Positions 35,004 to 44,836 of a stretch of DNA of 64,000 nucleotides are shown piece after piece; position 1 is the stretch's first letter, and each line of letters opens with the position of its first letter. The notes beneath the pieces are model-generated. The model was not told the DNA's origin, searched no databases, and saw only the letters and a list, made by a program, of their open reading frames with translations. A program made the translations under genes and the position numbers. The stretch spans positions 1 through 64,000 of the forward strand of contig JAJTWZ010000015.1 of NCBI GenBank assembly GCA_021463145.1, given 5' to 3'. The stretch is from Blastocatellia bacterium (lineage in GTDB: Bacteria > Acidobacteriota > Blastocatellia > UBA7656 > JADIYM01).

Positions 35004-36812
35004 ATGCGTGATTTGTTGCGCGCGGGTAGCGTGTTCCTGATGGTGGCCCTTCTGGCGACTGGCGCTGCGGCCGACACCATCTACATGAAGAATGGCAGCG
35101 TGATCCGGGGTACGGTTGTCGGATACGGCAACGGTGAGTTTTCGGTTCAGTTGACCGGAACCGGCGGCTCGCGAAGCCGGGCGACGCTGGCCGGAGACGA
35201 CATAGAGAGAATCGAGTTCGATGGATCGGGCCCAGGTGCGTCCTACGATCCGCAGCCACGGGATGCGGCGCCGTCCGATCGAGGCGCTGGCGGAGGCTCG
35301 ATTCCCGACGATACGGCATCGGCCGATCCGTCTGGCTCGCCGGACGACGGCGGCGGCGCGTCGCAGCCACCGCTGTCGGGTGGCGGGGGCGCGTCAGCAC
35401 CGCGGCCCGATCCAACTCCCGTGAGCGGACGGCGGGAAGCCACGGTGCCGGTCGAGCCTAAGTCGGACTGGACGAACACTCAGCTTCTTCTTCGCCGGGG
35501 CGCGCGTGTACGAATCACGGCGACGGGCACGGTAAAGCTCGACGCGGCGGGGCGGCGAACGTCCGGGCCGGCGGGTACTCAACTGGCGGACCGCGACAAG
35601 CTCATGCCGAGCCGTCCGACCGGGGCGCTCATTGCAGTAATTGGTGACGACAACGACGATTTCATTTTCGTTGGCGCTCAGGCCGAATTCGTCTCGCAGC
35701 GCGACGGGTTTCTGTTCCTGAGCGTCAACGAGGGCGTACTTCGCGACAACTCGGGGTCTTATTCGGCCCGGATCGTGGTGGAGGCCGGTCAACCGTCGGC
35801 TGCGGCGCCGCGCTCGGGCGCGGGCAGCGCACCGCCGGTCCGCACGACCCAACCCTCGATTGCGCGAGACAAGCCGCCCGCTGCCGCGCCCGGAAAGGCG
35901 CGCGAGACGGCGCCACCTGCTACTACCCCGCCTCGGACGGACGCGCCCGCGACGCCGCCGGCTACCGGGTCGGCGATCCGTGAGCTCGACGTGGTCGTTC
36001 AGTCGAACATCGATTGGACGAACACGAAGATCCGCGTGCAACGAGGTAACGTAGTCCGCGTCTCGGCCACGGGCACCGTGGCGCTCAGGCCCGGTGGCGG
36101 TCGCACGGGACCGGCGGGAATCGAGTCAGCGGATTCCGACAAGCTGATACCGAACGGTCCGACCGGTGGACTGATCGCCGTGGTAGGCGACGACAACGAC
36201 GACTTCGTCTATCTTGGCGCCTCCGGGCAATTCACTTCGCGCCACGACGGTGTGCTCTTCCTGAGCGTCAACGAGGGAAATCTTCGCGACAACGTCGGTA
36301 CGTTCAATGCGAAGGTGGCCATCGAGCAGGTCCGCGTCGACGCGGGAGCGGCCGGTGACGCTGCGTCGGGCTCCGCGCCTCCGCGTACTTCGCCGGCCGG
36401 CGCCGCTCCGGCGCCCAAGCCGAAACCGGCGGCGCCGGCGATCGGCGCAAGCGGCGGGTCTGCCGAGTTGACAATTCAGGCCAGGAACGACTGGACCGGA
36501 ACTCAGATCGCTATCAAGAAGGGAATGAAGGTGAAGATCACGGCGAGCGGGACGGTGAAGCTCGACCGTGCCGGGCAGGTGTCGGTCTCGCCTGCCGGGA
36601 ACCAGGCCGCCGATCCGCTCAAGTTGATCGCCGACAAGCCAACCGGGGCGCTCATCGCCGTGATCGGCGACGACAACAGCGAATATATCTTCATCGGAAC
36701 TGGCGCCGAGTTCGTGGCGACCCGCGACGGAGTCCTCTATCTCGGGATCAACGAGGGCGATGTAGCCGACAACGCGGGGGCCTTCATCGTTCGGATTGTG
36801 GTGACGCTGTAG
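35004..36812 (+). CDS. Secreted protein with three PA-IL-lectin-like domains (602 aa)
   Basis: A signal peptide (ending near TGAAA) is followed by a short beta domain (DTIYMKNGSVIRGTVVGY) and Gly/Pro/Ala-rich linkers. Three copies of a domain of about 108 residues lie at about 154-262, 336-442 and 495-602. Each runs DWTNTQ or similar, a basic-strand turn, (T/S)GTV, GPAG or SPAGN, PTGxLIAVIGDDN, DGxLFLSVNEG and DNxGxxxxRIVV. This matches the LecA/PA-IL galactose-binding fold as found in many bacterial exoproteins. Sugar binding is inferred, since calcium ligands cannot be confirmed by eye. ATG at 35004 is preceded by GAAGGAG. It converges on the efflux operon with 23 bases between. Confidence 0.85.
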   Translation: MRDLLRAGSVFLMVALLATGAAADTIYMKNGSVIRGTVVGYGNGEFSVQLTGTGGSRSRATLAGDDIERIEFDGSGPGASYDPQPRDAAPSDRGAGGGSIPDDTASADPSGSPDDGGGASQPPLSGGGGASAPRPDPTPVSGRREATVPVEPKSDWTNTQLLLRRGARVRITATGTVKLDAAGRRTSGPAGTQLADRDKLMPSRPTGALIAVIGDDNDDFIFVGAQAEFVSQRDGFLFLSVNEGVLRDNSGSYSARIVVEAGQPSAAAPRSGAGSAPPVRTTQPSIARDKPPAAAPGKARETAPPATTPPRTDAPATPPATGSAIRELDVVVQSNIDWTNTKIRVQRGNVVRVSATGTVALRPGGGRTGPAGIESADSDKLIPNGPTGGLIAVVGDDNDDFVYLGASGQFTSRHDGVLFLSVNEGNLRDNVGTFNAKVAIEQVRVDAGAAGDAASGSAPPRTSPAGAAPAPKPKPAAPAIGASGGSAELTIQARNDWTGTQIAIKKGMKVKITASGTVKLDRAGQVSVSPAGNQAADPLKLIADKPTGALIAVIGDDNSEYIFIGTGAEFVATRDGVLYLGINEGDVADNAGAFIVRIVVTL

Positions 36813-36835
36813 CAGGCTCCCCATAGCGGACCGCG

Positions 36836-38125
36836 TTACGGGAGCATCCCCCTATGGTAGTCGAGGATCGAACGGCGAACGAGATACTCGTACTTTGCGT
36901 TCTCGTGCTCGATCTCCGCTAACGTGACGCTCAGCAGCGCCTGACTCAGTTCCACGATCGAGCTCAACCCGAGCCGGTAGCGCTCCTGTGCAAGTTCGAG
37001 CGACTCGCGCGCGTGGCCGAGCAACTGCGACGCGAGGCTGATCCGCTGGAAGGCGCTGTCGGCGTTGAACCACGCCGCGCGAACGTCGCGTGCGATTCGG
37101 TTCTCCGCCTCCTTAACGAGGGCCTCCGCGGCGCGCGCCTTGAGTTCCGCTTCGGACTCGCGGGCCTCGAACAGTCGTCCGTTGAAGATGGGAATCGTGA
37201 CGTTGATCGCCACCGCGCCGTACCGGCGGCTCAGGTCGTCCGCCCGGAACGGAGCCCACCCGGCATTCAAGGTCGTGCTGACCGTCGGATTGTCGAGCTT
37301 CTTCTCGGCCTCCAGGAACCGGTTCGCTGCGTCGCGATCGAACCGCAGCGCCTTCAGCTCGGGACGGTTCGCCAGTGCCGGTTCGATCAGGTCAAAGCGA
37401 GAGGCAAGCGGCTCGACCGGCAACGGATCCTCCACGAGCTCGAACGTGTGCTCGTCGCGGCTACCGATCGCCAGCGAGAGCTCGGTGTACGCCGCCTGGA
37501 GGTCGTTCTCCGAACGGGACCGCAGCAGCTCGGCCTCGGACAGGCCGTACTGTGCGAAGCTCACGTCGAGGCCCGACTTGACGCCGCTCCTCTGCAGCGC
37601 CTCGATCTGTTCGACGACCACCAGACGCGCAGCGACGGTCTGTTCGGCGACCCTGAGCATCGACTGGGCACGCAACACCGCGAAATATGCCCTGTCGACT
37701 TGAAGGACGACCTGTGCTCGCGTTGCCGTCGCGGTCTGCTCGACGGATCGTGCGCGCAGGCGCGAGCTTTCGACGAGCGAGTCAGTTCGCCCGAAGTCGG
37801 TCAGCGTCTGGCTGACACTTACGCCCGCAGCAGCCCGGGTGCTCACGGAAGAGTTACTCATCCCGCCAGCTGTGATCTGTGAGTTCTCGAGCGCGCCGAC
37901 GCCGGTAGTGTGGACCTGCACGACGGGATACTTCGCCGCGCCGACCTGTCTCGGCACTTGATCGGCGGCTTGCGCGTTAAGTTCGGCGGAGTGCACGAGT
38001 GGATGCCGTTGCACGGCCATCGCGCGGGCTTCCCGGAGCGAGATGCGGAGCGCGGTCTGGCCTTCGGCCGTCCGGCTGGCGGTCAACGCAACGATCACGA
38101 GAAGGGCAAATCGAAGAAGCTTCAC
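36836..38125 (-). CDS. TolC-family outer-membrane efflux protein
   Basis: The 429-residue protein has a signal peptide (VKLLRFALLVIVALTASRTAEG) and two helical-hairpin halves: ARAMAVQRHPLVHSAE and GVSVSQTLTDFGR, then RPELKALRFDRDAANRFLEAEKK, INVTIPIFNGR and QERYRLGLSSIVELSQALLSVTLAEIE. It forms the outer-membrane channel of the pump encoded upstream. GTG at 38123-38125 overlaps the RND stop (GTGA), which fixes the start; the longer open frame to 38368 is shadow. GCTCCC/GGGAGC arms around its stop and the neighbouring gene's end may form a terminator. Confidence 0.94.
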   Translation of the reverse strand: MKLLRFALLVIVALTASRTAEGQTALRISLREARAMAVQRHPLVHSAELNAQAADQVPRQVGAAKYPVVQVHTTGVGALENSQITAGGMSNSSVSTRAAAGVSVSQTLTDFGRTDSLVESSRLRARSVEQTATATRAQVVLQVDRAYFAVLRAQSMLRVAEQTVAARLVVVEQIEALQRSGVKSGLDVSFAQYGLSEAELLRSRSENDLQAAYTELSLAIGSRDEHTFELVEDPLPVEPLASRFDLIEPALANRPELKALRFDRDAANRFLEAEKKLDNPTVSTTLNAGWAPFRADDLSRRYGAVAINVTIPIFNGRLFEARESEAELKARAAEALVKEAENRIARDVRAAWFNADSAFQRISLASQLLGHARESLELAQERYRLGLSSIVELSQALLSVTLAEIEHENAKYEYLVRRSILDYHRGMLP

Positions 38126-41100
38126 GCGGTGGCCTCCGCTTCCGGTTCGACGGGCGAATTCCGGCGTGGCTCTCGTCCGTAGACGAGCAGGTATGCGGCC
38201 GGTACGATGAAAACGGTCAGCGCGACCGACACGGCCAACCCCCCGATGATCGCCCGAGCGAGCGGAGCGTAGGCTTCGCTGCCGACACCCAGCTGGAGCG
38301 CCATCGGCGCAAGGCCGATGATCGTCGCAAGTGACGTCATGAGGATTGGCCGCAAACGCACGCGGCACGCCTCTACGATCGCGTCGCGCACGGCGGCGCC
38401 GTCCGCGATCCGATGGCGCGCGAAGTCGACGATGAGGATGCTGTTCGACGTCGCGATGCCGACGAGCATCACGACGCCCATGAGCGACTGAACGTTGAGC
38501 GTCGTGCCAGTCAACCAGAGCGCGAGCAGCACGCCGATCAGCCCCATCGGGACGGCGAGCAGAATGAGGAACGGCTGGACGAACGAACGGAACTGCGCGA
38601 CGAGGATGAGATAGACGAGCAGCGAGGAAAGCAGGAGTCCGATCCCGAAGCTCTGAAAAGACGAGCGCATGGCCTGTGCCATGCCGCGCAGGTCGACCTG
38701 GACGCCGTCCGGAAGGTTTGTCGCGGCGACGATCCGCTCGATGCCGCTCGTCACCTCGCCAAGATCCTCGCCCGATGTGCTGACGTAGACGTCGATCACG
38801 CGCCGGATCTGGTAGTGGGACACTTCGGTCGGACCCTGCGCCCGATCGAACGTCGTCACGGCATCGAGCGTCGTGGGCATCGGACGGTTCGGCGCCCGCA
38901 GCGGGATGTTCTTCAGGTCGTCGAGCGTCTTGACGTGTCCTTCGGGGTACTGAACCGTCAGGTAGTAGTCGTTGCCGCTCTTCGGGTCGAGCCAGAACGT
39001 GGGGGCGATCATCTGGTTCGAGACAAGCGACGTTATGACGTTGCTGACGACTTCGCGCGTGCTGATGCCGAGCTGGCTCGCCCGGTCGCGATCGACGTCG
39101 AGCTCGAGCGATGGCGCGTCGAGATCCTGCGGGATGTAGACGTCGCTCACGCCCTCGAGCTTGCGGATTTCGGCGGCGAGTCGCGTAGCGACCTCGTAGT
39201 CCTTCTCGAGGTTCGAACCGCTCACCTGCACGTTGATCGGCGCGGGCAGCCCCATGTTCAAGACGGCGTCGACCATGCCGCCGGATTGAAAGTAGGTCGT
39301 GAGATGGGGCAGCTCATCGCGTAGCCGTTGCCGGACCCGGTTCATGTAATCGTAGCTGCCGATCGTTGCGCCCTCCTTCAGGCCGACCTGCACGAATGCC
39401 GTATGCGGCGCGGAGTTGCTCGTGTAAATCGCCGAGATGTCCTGCGTGATCCCTATGTTCGAGACGATGATCCCGAGATCGTCCGGTACGACGACCTCCC
39501 GGATGAGGTCTTCGACACGCTTCACCTCTTCCTGCGTGACTTCGAGCCGAGTTCCAGACGGCGCTTTGAGGTTGATCACGAACTGCCCTGCCTCCGTGCG
39601 TGGGAAGAACGCAACGCCGAGCAGGGGATAGATGAGCAGACTAGCGACGAAGACGGCGGTCAGGCCTGCAACTGTGCGCGCCGGCCAGTCGAGGGCGACG
39701 TGCAGCAGGCGCTCGTAGGTGTGGAGGAACGCGTCGAATTGCCCGGAGAACCAGGCGTTGAAGCGGGTGCCGAGTGAGGGGCGTGGCGCGGTCTCGGCCT
39801 GCTCGGCTTCGTCTGGCCGATCATCGGTTTCCACGACGGCGTTCCCCAAGGCGTGGGGTTCGTCGGAGTGGTGCCCCTTGAGCAGCTTCGCACAGAAGAG
39901 CGGCACGACCGTAAGCGCGACGACATACGAGGCGAACAGGGAGATGACGACCGAGAGCGCCAGGGCGCTGAAGAGGAACTTGCTCACGCCGTAGAGCAGC
40001 GTGACGGGAAAGAACACGACAGCTGTGGTGAGCGTCGCGGCGAGGACAGGCAGTGCCATCTCGCGCCCGCCTTTCTCTGCGGCCACCTCTGGTGACTCGC
40101 CAAGTTCGAGATGGCGGAAGATATTCTCGATAACGACGACGGAGTTGTCGATGAGCCGCGAGAACGCGAGCGCCAGTCCTCCGAGAATCATCGTGTTGAC
40201 CGAGTTTCCGCCGAAGTAGAGGACGATGAAAGTCGCGAGCGCCGACAGCGGGATCGACAGGCAGACGGCCACCGTTGCTCGCAGGCTGCCGAGAAAGATG
40301 AGGATCATCAGCGAAGTAAGGAATACGCCGAGGATCCCTTCGTGCAGCAGCGTCTCGATCGCCCGCTTCACGAAGAGCGACTGGTCGAAGACAACGTCGG
40401 TCTCGAGTTCGTCCGGCACTCCGGTGAGCTTCGCCAGCGCTTCCTGCGTGCCGTCGACGACGGCGATCGTGTTCGTGTCGCCGCCCTGCTTCAGGACCGG
40501 CACGTACACGGAGTTCTGGCCATCGACGCGCACGACGTTGTACTGGATCTGCTCCGCGTCTTTCGCTTCGCCGATCTCCTTGACTCGTACCGGTGCCGCT
40601 CCGACGGTCCGGAGGGGCGTTTCGCCGATTTCTTCGATCGTACTGAGTTGGCTGTTAGCCTTGATGCCGTAGTCGAGCGGTCCGATCTTCACGCTTCCGG
40701 CGGGCAAGATCAGGTTCGAGTCGTTCACGGCCCGGACGACGTCCATCGGGCTCAGCTGATGCGCCTCCAACTTCAGCGGATCGAGGTAGATCATGATCTG
40801 CCGAACCTTCCCGCCGAACGGCTGTGGCACGGAGGCGCCCGGGATCCGGGCCATCTGGTTGCGGATCGAGTAGTACGCCGTGTCGCGAAGGGCGGTCTCG
40901 CTCAGACCCTCGCCCTTTACCGTCACGAGACAGACCGGAAGGCTCGACGCGTCGAACTTCAGCAGGATCGGCGGCATCGTGCCCGGCGGCAGCCGTCGAA
41001 GGTTCGCCATGGCGAGATTCGAGATCGTCATCACTGCGGCGTCGGGATCGGTGCCGGGCTGGAAGTAGATCTTGATGATGCTGACGCCCGGCAGCGAGCG

Positions 41101-41340
41101 TGATTCCATCCGGTCGATCCCGCTGCCGAGTGTGAAGAACCGCTCGAAGCGTGTCGTGATGTTGCTCTCGATCTGCTCCGGACGCATGCCCGGATAAAAC
41201 GTCGCGACGGCGACGACCGGGATGTTGATGCTCGGAAAAAGATCGACCGGCGTGCGAACGAGACTCGACGTCCCGATGACGGCGACGAACAGACAAACGA
41301 CGATGACGAAGTACGGGTTGCGGATCGCGAATCGCGTCAT
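38122..41340 (-). CDS. RND multidrug efflux permease (HAE1/AcrB-like)
   Basis: The 1072-residue inner-membrane proton antiporter has the typical N-terminus RFAIRNPYFVIVV, two large periplasmic loops and twelve membrane helices, ending with IGLAPMALQLGVGSEAYAPLARAIIGGL. In helix 4 the proton-relay pair of AcrB (Asp407-Asp408) reads Asp-Asn in FSRLIDNSVVVIENIF, a variant I associate with acidobacterial pumps. A loop at about 495-535 is longer than usual and charged. It is coupled by 4-bp overlaps to the adaptor upstream and to the TolC-like gene downstream. Substrate is unknown; no regulator gene is adjacent. Confidence 0.95.
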   Translation of the reverse strand: MTRFAIRNPYFVIVVCLFVAVIGTSSLVRTPVDLFPSINIPVVAVATFYPGMRPEQIESNITTRFERFFTLGSGIDRMESRSLPGVSIIKIYFQPGTDPDAAVMTISNLAMANLRRLPPGTMPPILLKFDASSLPVCLVTVKGEGLSETALRDTAYYSIRNQMARIPGASVPQPFGGKVRQIMIYLDPLKLEAHQLSPMDVVRAVNDSNLILPAGSVKIGPLDYGIKANSQLSTIEEIGETPLRTVGAAPVRVKEIGEAKDAEQIQYNVVRVDGQNSVYVPVLKQGGDTNTIAVVDGTQEALAKLTGVPDELETDVVFDQSLFVKRAIETLLHEGILGVFLTSLMILIFLGSLRATVAVCLSIPLSALATFIVLYFGGNSVNTMILGGLALAFSRLIDNSVVVIENIFRHLELGESPEVAAEKGGREMALPVLAATLTTAVVFFPVTLLYGVSKFLFSALALSVVISLFASYVVALTVVPLFCAKLLKGHHSDEPHALGNAVVETDDRPDEAEQAETAPRPSLGTRFNAWFSGQFDAFLHTYERLLHVALDWPARTVAGLTAVFVASLLIYPLLGVAFFPRTEAGQFVINLKAPSGTRLEVTQEEVKRVEDLIREVVVPDDLGIIVSNIGITQDISAIYTSNSAPHTAFVQVGLKEGATIGSYDYMNRVRQRLRDELPHLTTYFQSGGMVDAVLNMGLPAPINVQVSGSNLEKDYEVATRLAAEIRKLEGVSDVYIPQDLDAPSLELDVDRDRASQLGISTREVVSNVITSLVSNQMIAPTFWLDPKSGNDYYLTVQYPEGHVKTLDDLKNIPLRAPNRPMPTTLDAVTTFDRAQGPTEVSHYQIRRVIDVYVSTSGEDLGEVTSGIERIVAATNLPDGVQVDLRGMAQAMRSSFQSFGIGLLLSSLLVYLILVAQFRSFVQPFLILLAVPMGLIGVLLALWLTGTTLNVQSLMGVVMLVGIATSNSILIVDFARHRIADGAAVRDAIVEACRVRLRPILMTSLATIIGLAPMALQLGVGSEAYAPLARAIIGGLAVSVALTVFIVPAAYLLVYGREPRRNSPVEPEAEATA

Positions 41341-42590
41341 CGACTATCTCTTCCCGCGAGCGTCGCCTCCTTCGGTTCGACGGCCTGGCCCGGCCGGAGC
41401 TGGCCCTGGCTGCTGACGACGACGCGCTCGTTCTCCGCGAGTCCCGATACTATTTCCACGCTGTGAGAAGACTCGAGCCCCGTGGTGACATCGCGATGCT
41501 CGAGGAGGTTGTCGGCGTTGACGATCGTCACGCGCGACTTGGACTCGAGACGAGTCACGGCCTGAACTGGCACGGTGAGCGTTGCGTGCCGGACTTCGAG
41601 GGCGAGATCGGCGGATGCGAACATGCCCGGCTTCAGCACGAACTGCGGGTTCGCGATGTCAACCTCGGTCTCCATCGTGCGCGTCGCGGCGTCGACCCTG
41701 CCGGTGATGCGCGCGACGGTTCCGTCGAAGGTCTGTTCGAGCGCCGGGACCGTTACTTTCACGACGTGTCCGACCTCGGCGCGCGCCACAACCGATTCGG
41801 GGACGGGAAGGACGAGGCGCAGGCGATCAACCTGCGAGAGCCGTACCACGGGCATCGCCTGGGTCTGCGAGGACGTGCCGGCCTGGATCATCGCGCCACG
41901 GTCGGCGTACCGCCTGGTGATCAGTCCGGAGAACGGCGCGGTGATGACCTTGTAGTCGGACATGGTTCGCGCTCGGGTTTCCGTGGCTTCCTGCATCCTG
42001 ACCTGTTCCTCGGCGACGGCGAGGCCGGCCGTCGCCATGTCGAGCTGGGCTTCGGCGACGCGCATTCTTGCGAGCGCGTCGTCGACTTCCTGTTGCGCGA
42101 GTAGCTTGGGGCGCGATCCGGAAACTGCGGCGAGCCGCTCGTGCGTCAGACGCGCCGCGTCGAGCACCGACTGGGCGCGGCGAACGTCGCTGCGCGCGCG
42201 GAGGACATCGCTCTCGCTCCGCTTCGTCGCGGCGGATGCCTGATGCAGATCGCTGCTGAACTCAGGGATGTCGAGTACGGCGATGACCTGGCCTTCGCGA
42301 ACGTGGTCGCCAACCTCGACGCGTATCTCGCGAACGTAGCCGGCGACCTTCGCGTGCAGGTCAATCTCGCGGTACGGCCGGAATTCGGCTGTAAGCGTGA
42401 GTTTCTGCGAGAGGTCTTCGCGAACGACCCGCGCCACGGCGACGGCGACATCCGTCGCCGACTCGCTGTCGACCGGTGGCTGCCGAGTTAAACCCAACGA
42501 CGTGTACGACACCACCAGAAGTACCGCACCGGCGACTACCAAGCCAAACGCCGAGTTGACAGTCCGTTTTCTCGTCCAACGTTGAGCCAT
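41337..42590 (-). CDS. RND efflux periplasmic adaptor (membrane fusion protein)
   Basis: The 417-residue adaptor bridges pump and outer-membrane channel. It has an N-terminal membrane anchor (GLVVAGAVLLVVSYTSLGL), lipoyl/barrel-sandwich halves (VAGYVREIRVEVGDHVREGQVIAVLD and KVITAPFSGLITRRYADRGAMI), a long coiled coil at about 105-205, and the beta-barrel and membrane-proximal domains (LKPGMFASADL ... LAENERVVVSSQGQLRPGQAV). It is the first gene of the efflux operon. The 278 bases before it contain two strong hairpins that probably end the FecR-gene transcript. Confidence 0.94.
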   Translation of the reverse strand: MAQRWTRKRTVNSAFGLVVAGAVLLVVSYTSLGLTRQPPVDSESATDVAVAVARVVREDLSQKLTLTAEFRPYREIDLHAKVAGYVREIRVEVGDHVREGQVIAVLDIPEFSSDLHQASAATKRSESDVLRARSDVRRAQSVLDAARLTHERLAAVSGSRPKLLAQQEVDDALARMRVAEAQLDMATAGLAVAEEQVRMQEATETRARTMSDYKVITAPFSGLITRRYADRGAMIQAGTSSQTQAMPVVRLSQVDRLRLVLPVPESVVARAEVGHVVKVTVPALEQTFDGTVARITGRVDAATRTMETEVDIANPQFVLKPGMFASADLALEVRHATLTVPVQAVTRLESKSRVTIVNADNLLEHRDVTTGLESSHSVEIVSGLAENERVVVSSQGQLRPGQAVEPKEATLAGRDSR

Positions 42591-42767
42591 GCGTACCTCG
42601 CGATCCGTTGCTGTTTTGTGCGCCTACGCGGTCGAAGTGTCGCGATGCGACGACACTGCGCCTGTCGCCACACACGCCTCGACACAGGCACGCTACCAAG
42701 CCGAAAGTAAAAGGACGATAAACGGGTTCCTGAGACCGAAACGACGCGCCTGGGCAGACCACAGCAC

Positions 42768-42820
42768 GACGGCCACGGATCGGTTCGATTCGTGGCCGTC
42801 ATCCCGCGCCGATCGGCGCG
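42768..42820 (-). terminator. Two adjacent hairpins after the FecR/DUF6600 gene
   Basis: GACGGCCACG (42768-42777) pairs with CGTGGCCGTC (42791-42800), extended inward by GATCG/CGATT around a 3-base loop. A perfect 16-base palindrome CGCGCCGATCGGCGCG lies at 42805-42820. Both follow the FecR-gene stop on the minus strand and precede the efflux operon. Confidence 0.6.
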
Positions 42821-42868
42821 AGTCCCCCTCGTGCTTTGGTCCCGAGTCCGTGCCCGGGGTTCATTCAG

Positions 42869-44836
42869 CTACGGTTTGCGACGGCCGCCGCCGCCACCCT
42901 TGCCACCGCCACCGCTCGGTGCCGGCGCAACGTAAACACGTGGCTGTGGCGGAGGCGACGAACGCTCGACGCGCTCCGCACGCGGCGCGCGTTCGGCCTT
43001 CGTCTCTGCTCGCGGCGTGGATCGTTCGACGCGTTCGGCACGCGGGGCACGCTCGGGCTTCCCGGCCTTCGTCGGACGCTCGACGCGTTCGGCGCGCGGC
43101 GCTCGATCGGACTTTGGCTCGACCTTCACCGGACGCTCCACGCGCTCCACGCGCTCGGGCTTCGTGGTCGATCGCGTCGCCGGACGTTCCACCGGATCGC
43201 GCCGGCGCGGCTTTGCGACCGTCGCCGGTTCGTCATCGGAGCCGGATTCGACAGTGGACACCGGCTTCGAGGACCGCGGCTTTACACTGGCGCCACGACC
43301 TGGAACCGGGCGCTCCTCTCGAACGTTCGGCACGTCTTCGCCGGCCGCGGGCTTGCGCGGAACCGGCTTGATCGCGACGCCCGCCGAGGCGCGGCGAGTC
43401 GGGCGGTCCTTTACCTCGCCATCGCCCGCCGCAGTGCGAGGCTTGACGCCCGTCGCCGACTTACCGTCCTTCACGACCACCGGGCGGTTACGTATCTCGT
43501 CAGTGAGGCCCGGCTTGACGCGCGCGACTGCGAGCTTCATGTCCTTTGGAGCATCGGGCACGACCGCAACCGGATTCCGGCCGCCGAAGGACGACTTCAC
43601 ACCTCCAGGCTCGATTCGCGCTCCGGATCCCGGTTTCGACACGCCGATGCCGCGTCCTTCACGCAGATGGCGTGGAACGAAGTCACGGTCGTGGCGGGCT
43701 CGAAGACGGCTTACGCCAGCGTATGGCTCACCTGGCGCAAGCGGCACCCACGTGTATCCCGAGCCGCCCGGGTTCTGGTACCAGGACACGACGCCCGGAC
43801 ACCACGGGTAATAACTGCTGCCCCAGCCGTAGTCGTAGCCTCCGTACGAGCCATAGCTCGAGAACGGCATCCATGCCCAGCCGTACCCGTTCAGATAGGC
43901 CCAACGGCCGTAATGGAACGGCGCCCAGCCCCACACGTCATTCGAAACGAACGTGTAGCCGTATCCCGGATAGTATTGCCAGTAACCGTTCGAATACGGC
44001 GACCAGCCCGAGCCGACTCTTGGAATCCAGCAACTGCCGAACGACGCGTCGTTGATCCATCCGCCATAGAGTGCAAGTTCGGCCAGTCCGTAGATATCGC
44101 TCCGATACAGCGACGAGGCGACGTTGCCGGAGCCGCGATTCTGGGATTCGTATCGCGCGTAATCCTGGTCGAGGCCTGTCGACCACGAGTCGAACGAGTC
44201 GTAGCCGGTCCACGCCACCAGGTCGACGAGCGAAGGATCGCCGTACGGCATCGAAGCCGTCTCACCCTCGTCGACTCGCACTGTCCGGTCAGGGGTGCTC
44301 ACTTCGGCTCGGCCCTCGTGAACCGACACGCGGGTGTCTCCCTCGTCTGTCACGTCGATCCGGTACGTGCCTTCGTCCTTGATGGTGACCGCCGCGGACG
44401 GCGCGTTGATCTCGAACTCGTCACCGCCGGAAAAATGGCGGAGCGAAACGATCAGGCTACCGACGGGGATCTCGAGGCGGACGGCGTCCGTGTCGAGCTT
44501 CGCTACGACGACGTCCGTGTCGCCGCCGAGCCGCACGTACCGGCCTCCACCGAACTGCAGTTCGAGCCGCGACCTGTCGGAAGTGAAGAACTCGTCGCCT
44601 TCGAAGACCGGGGAGTTGCTGTCCGCGTCGGTCCATTGGGTCGACCCCGGTTGCCGCATCGCCGCGTCGCCGTCGAGCCGAGAGACTCGGCCTACGCGGG
44701 AGGGACCTTCGTCCTCGAGGTTGGGATCGAACGCATTCGATTGTGCGGAAGCAGATTGAGCGCCCACGAACGGGAGCGCCATTGCCGCGACGAGAAGCGC
44801 GACTGGAAGGCGGAACGAAAAACGGGACCAGGACAT
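42869..44836 (-). CDS. Secreted FecR-domain protein with DUF6600-type Trp/Tyr/Gly-rich repeats
   Basis: The 655-residue protein has a signal peptide (ending near ASAQS) and a FecR-like beta domain at about 45-195 (GRVSRLDGDAAMR, VFEGDEFFTSDRSRLELQFGGG, VSVHEGRAEVSTPDRTVRVDEGE). An aromatic repeat region of the DUF6600 kind follows at about 240-370 (GWSPYSNGYWQYYPGYGYTFVSNDVWGWAPFHYGRWAYL, SWYQNPGGSGYTWVPLAPGEPY, quoted in parts). The long basic, proline-rich tail carries three copies of RAPRAERVER. FecR domains normally sense signals for ECF sigma factors, but here the domain is on an exported protein, so a wall- or membrane-associated role is inferred. The gene is monocistronic. Confidence 0.85.
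   Translation of the reverse strand: MSWSRFSFRLPVALLVAAMALPFVGAQSASAQSNAFDPNLEDEGPSRVGRVSRLDGDAAMRQPGSTQWTDADSNSPVFEGDEFFTSDRSRLELQFGGGRYVRLGGDTDVVVAKLDTDAVRLEIPVGSLIVSLRHFSGGDEFEINAPSAAVTIKDEGTYRIDVTDEGDTRVSVHEGRAEVSTPDRTVRVDEGETASMPYGDPSLVDLVAWTGYDSFDSWSTGLDQDYARYESQNRGSGNVASSLYRSDIYGLAELALYGGWINDASFGSCWIPRVGSGWSPYSNGYWQYYPGYGYTFVSNDVWGWAPFHYGRWAYLNGYGWAWMPFSSYGSYGGYDYGWGSSYYPWCPGVVSWYQNPGGSGYTWVPLAPGEPYAGVSRLRARHDRDFVPRHLREGRGIGVSKPGSGARIEPGGVKSSFGGRNPVAVVPDAPKDMKLAVARVKPGLTDEIRNRPVVVKDGKSATGVKPRTAAGDGEVKDRPTRRASAGVAIKPVPRKPAAGEDVPNVREERPVPGRGASVKPRSSKPVSTVESGSDDEPATVAKPRRRDPVERPATRSTTKPERVERVERPVKVEPKSDRAPRAERVERPTKAGKPERAPRAERVERSTPRAETKAERAPRAERVERSSPPPQPRVYVAPAPSGGGGKGGGGGRRKP
42960..43106 (-). 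repeat. Three near-identical in-frame repeats encoding RAPRAERVER
   Basis: Copies lie at about 42960-42992, 43020-43052 and 43076-43106, 54-60 bases apart, in the tail of the FecR/DUF6600 gene. They keep the reading frame and are a likely site of copy-number change. Confidence 0.6.
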
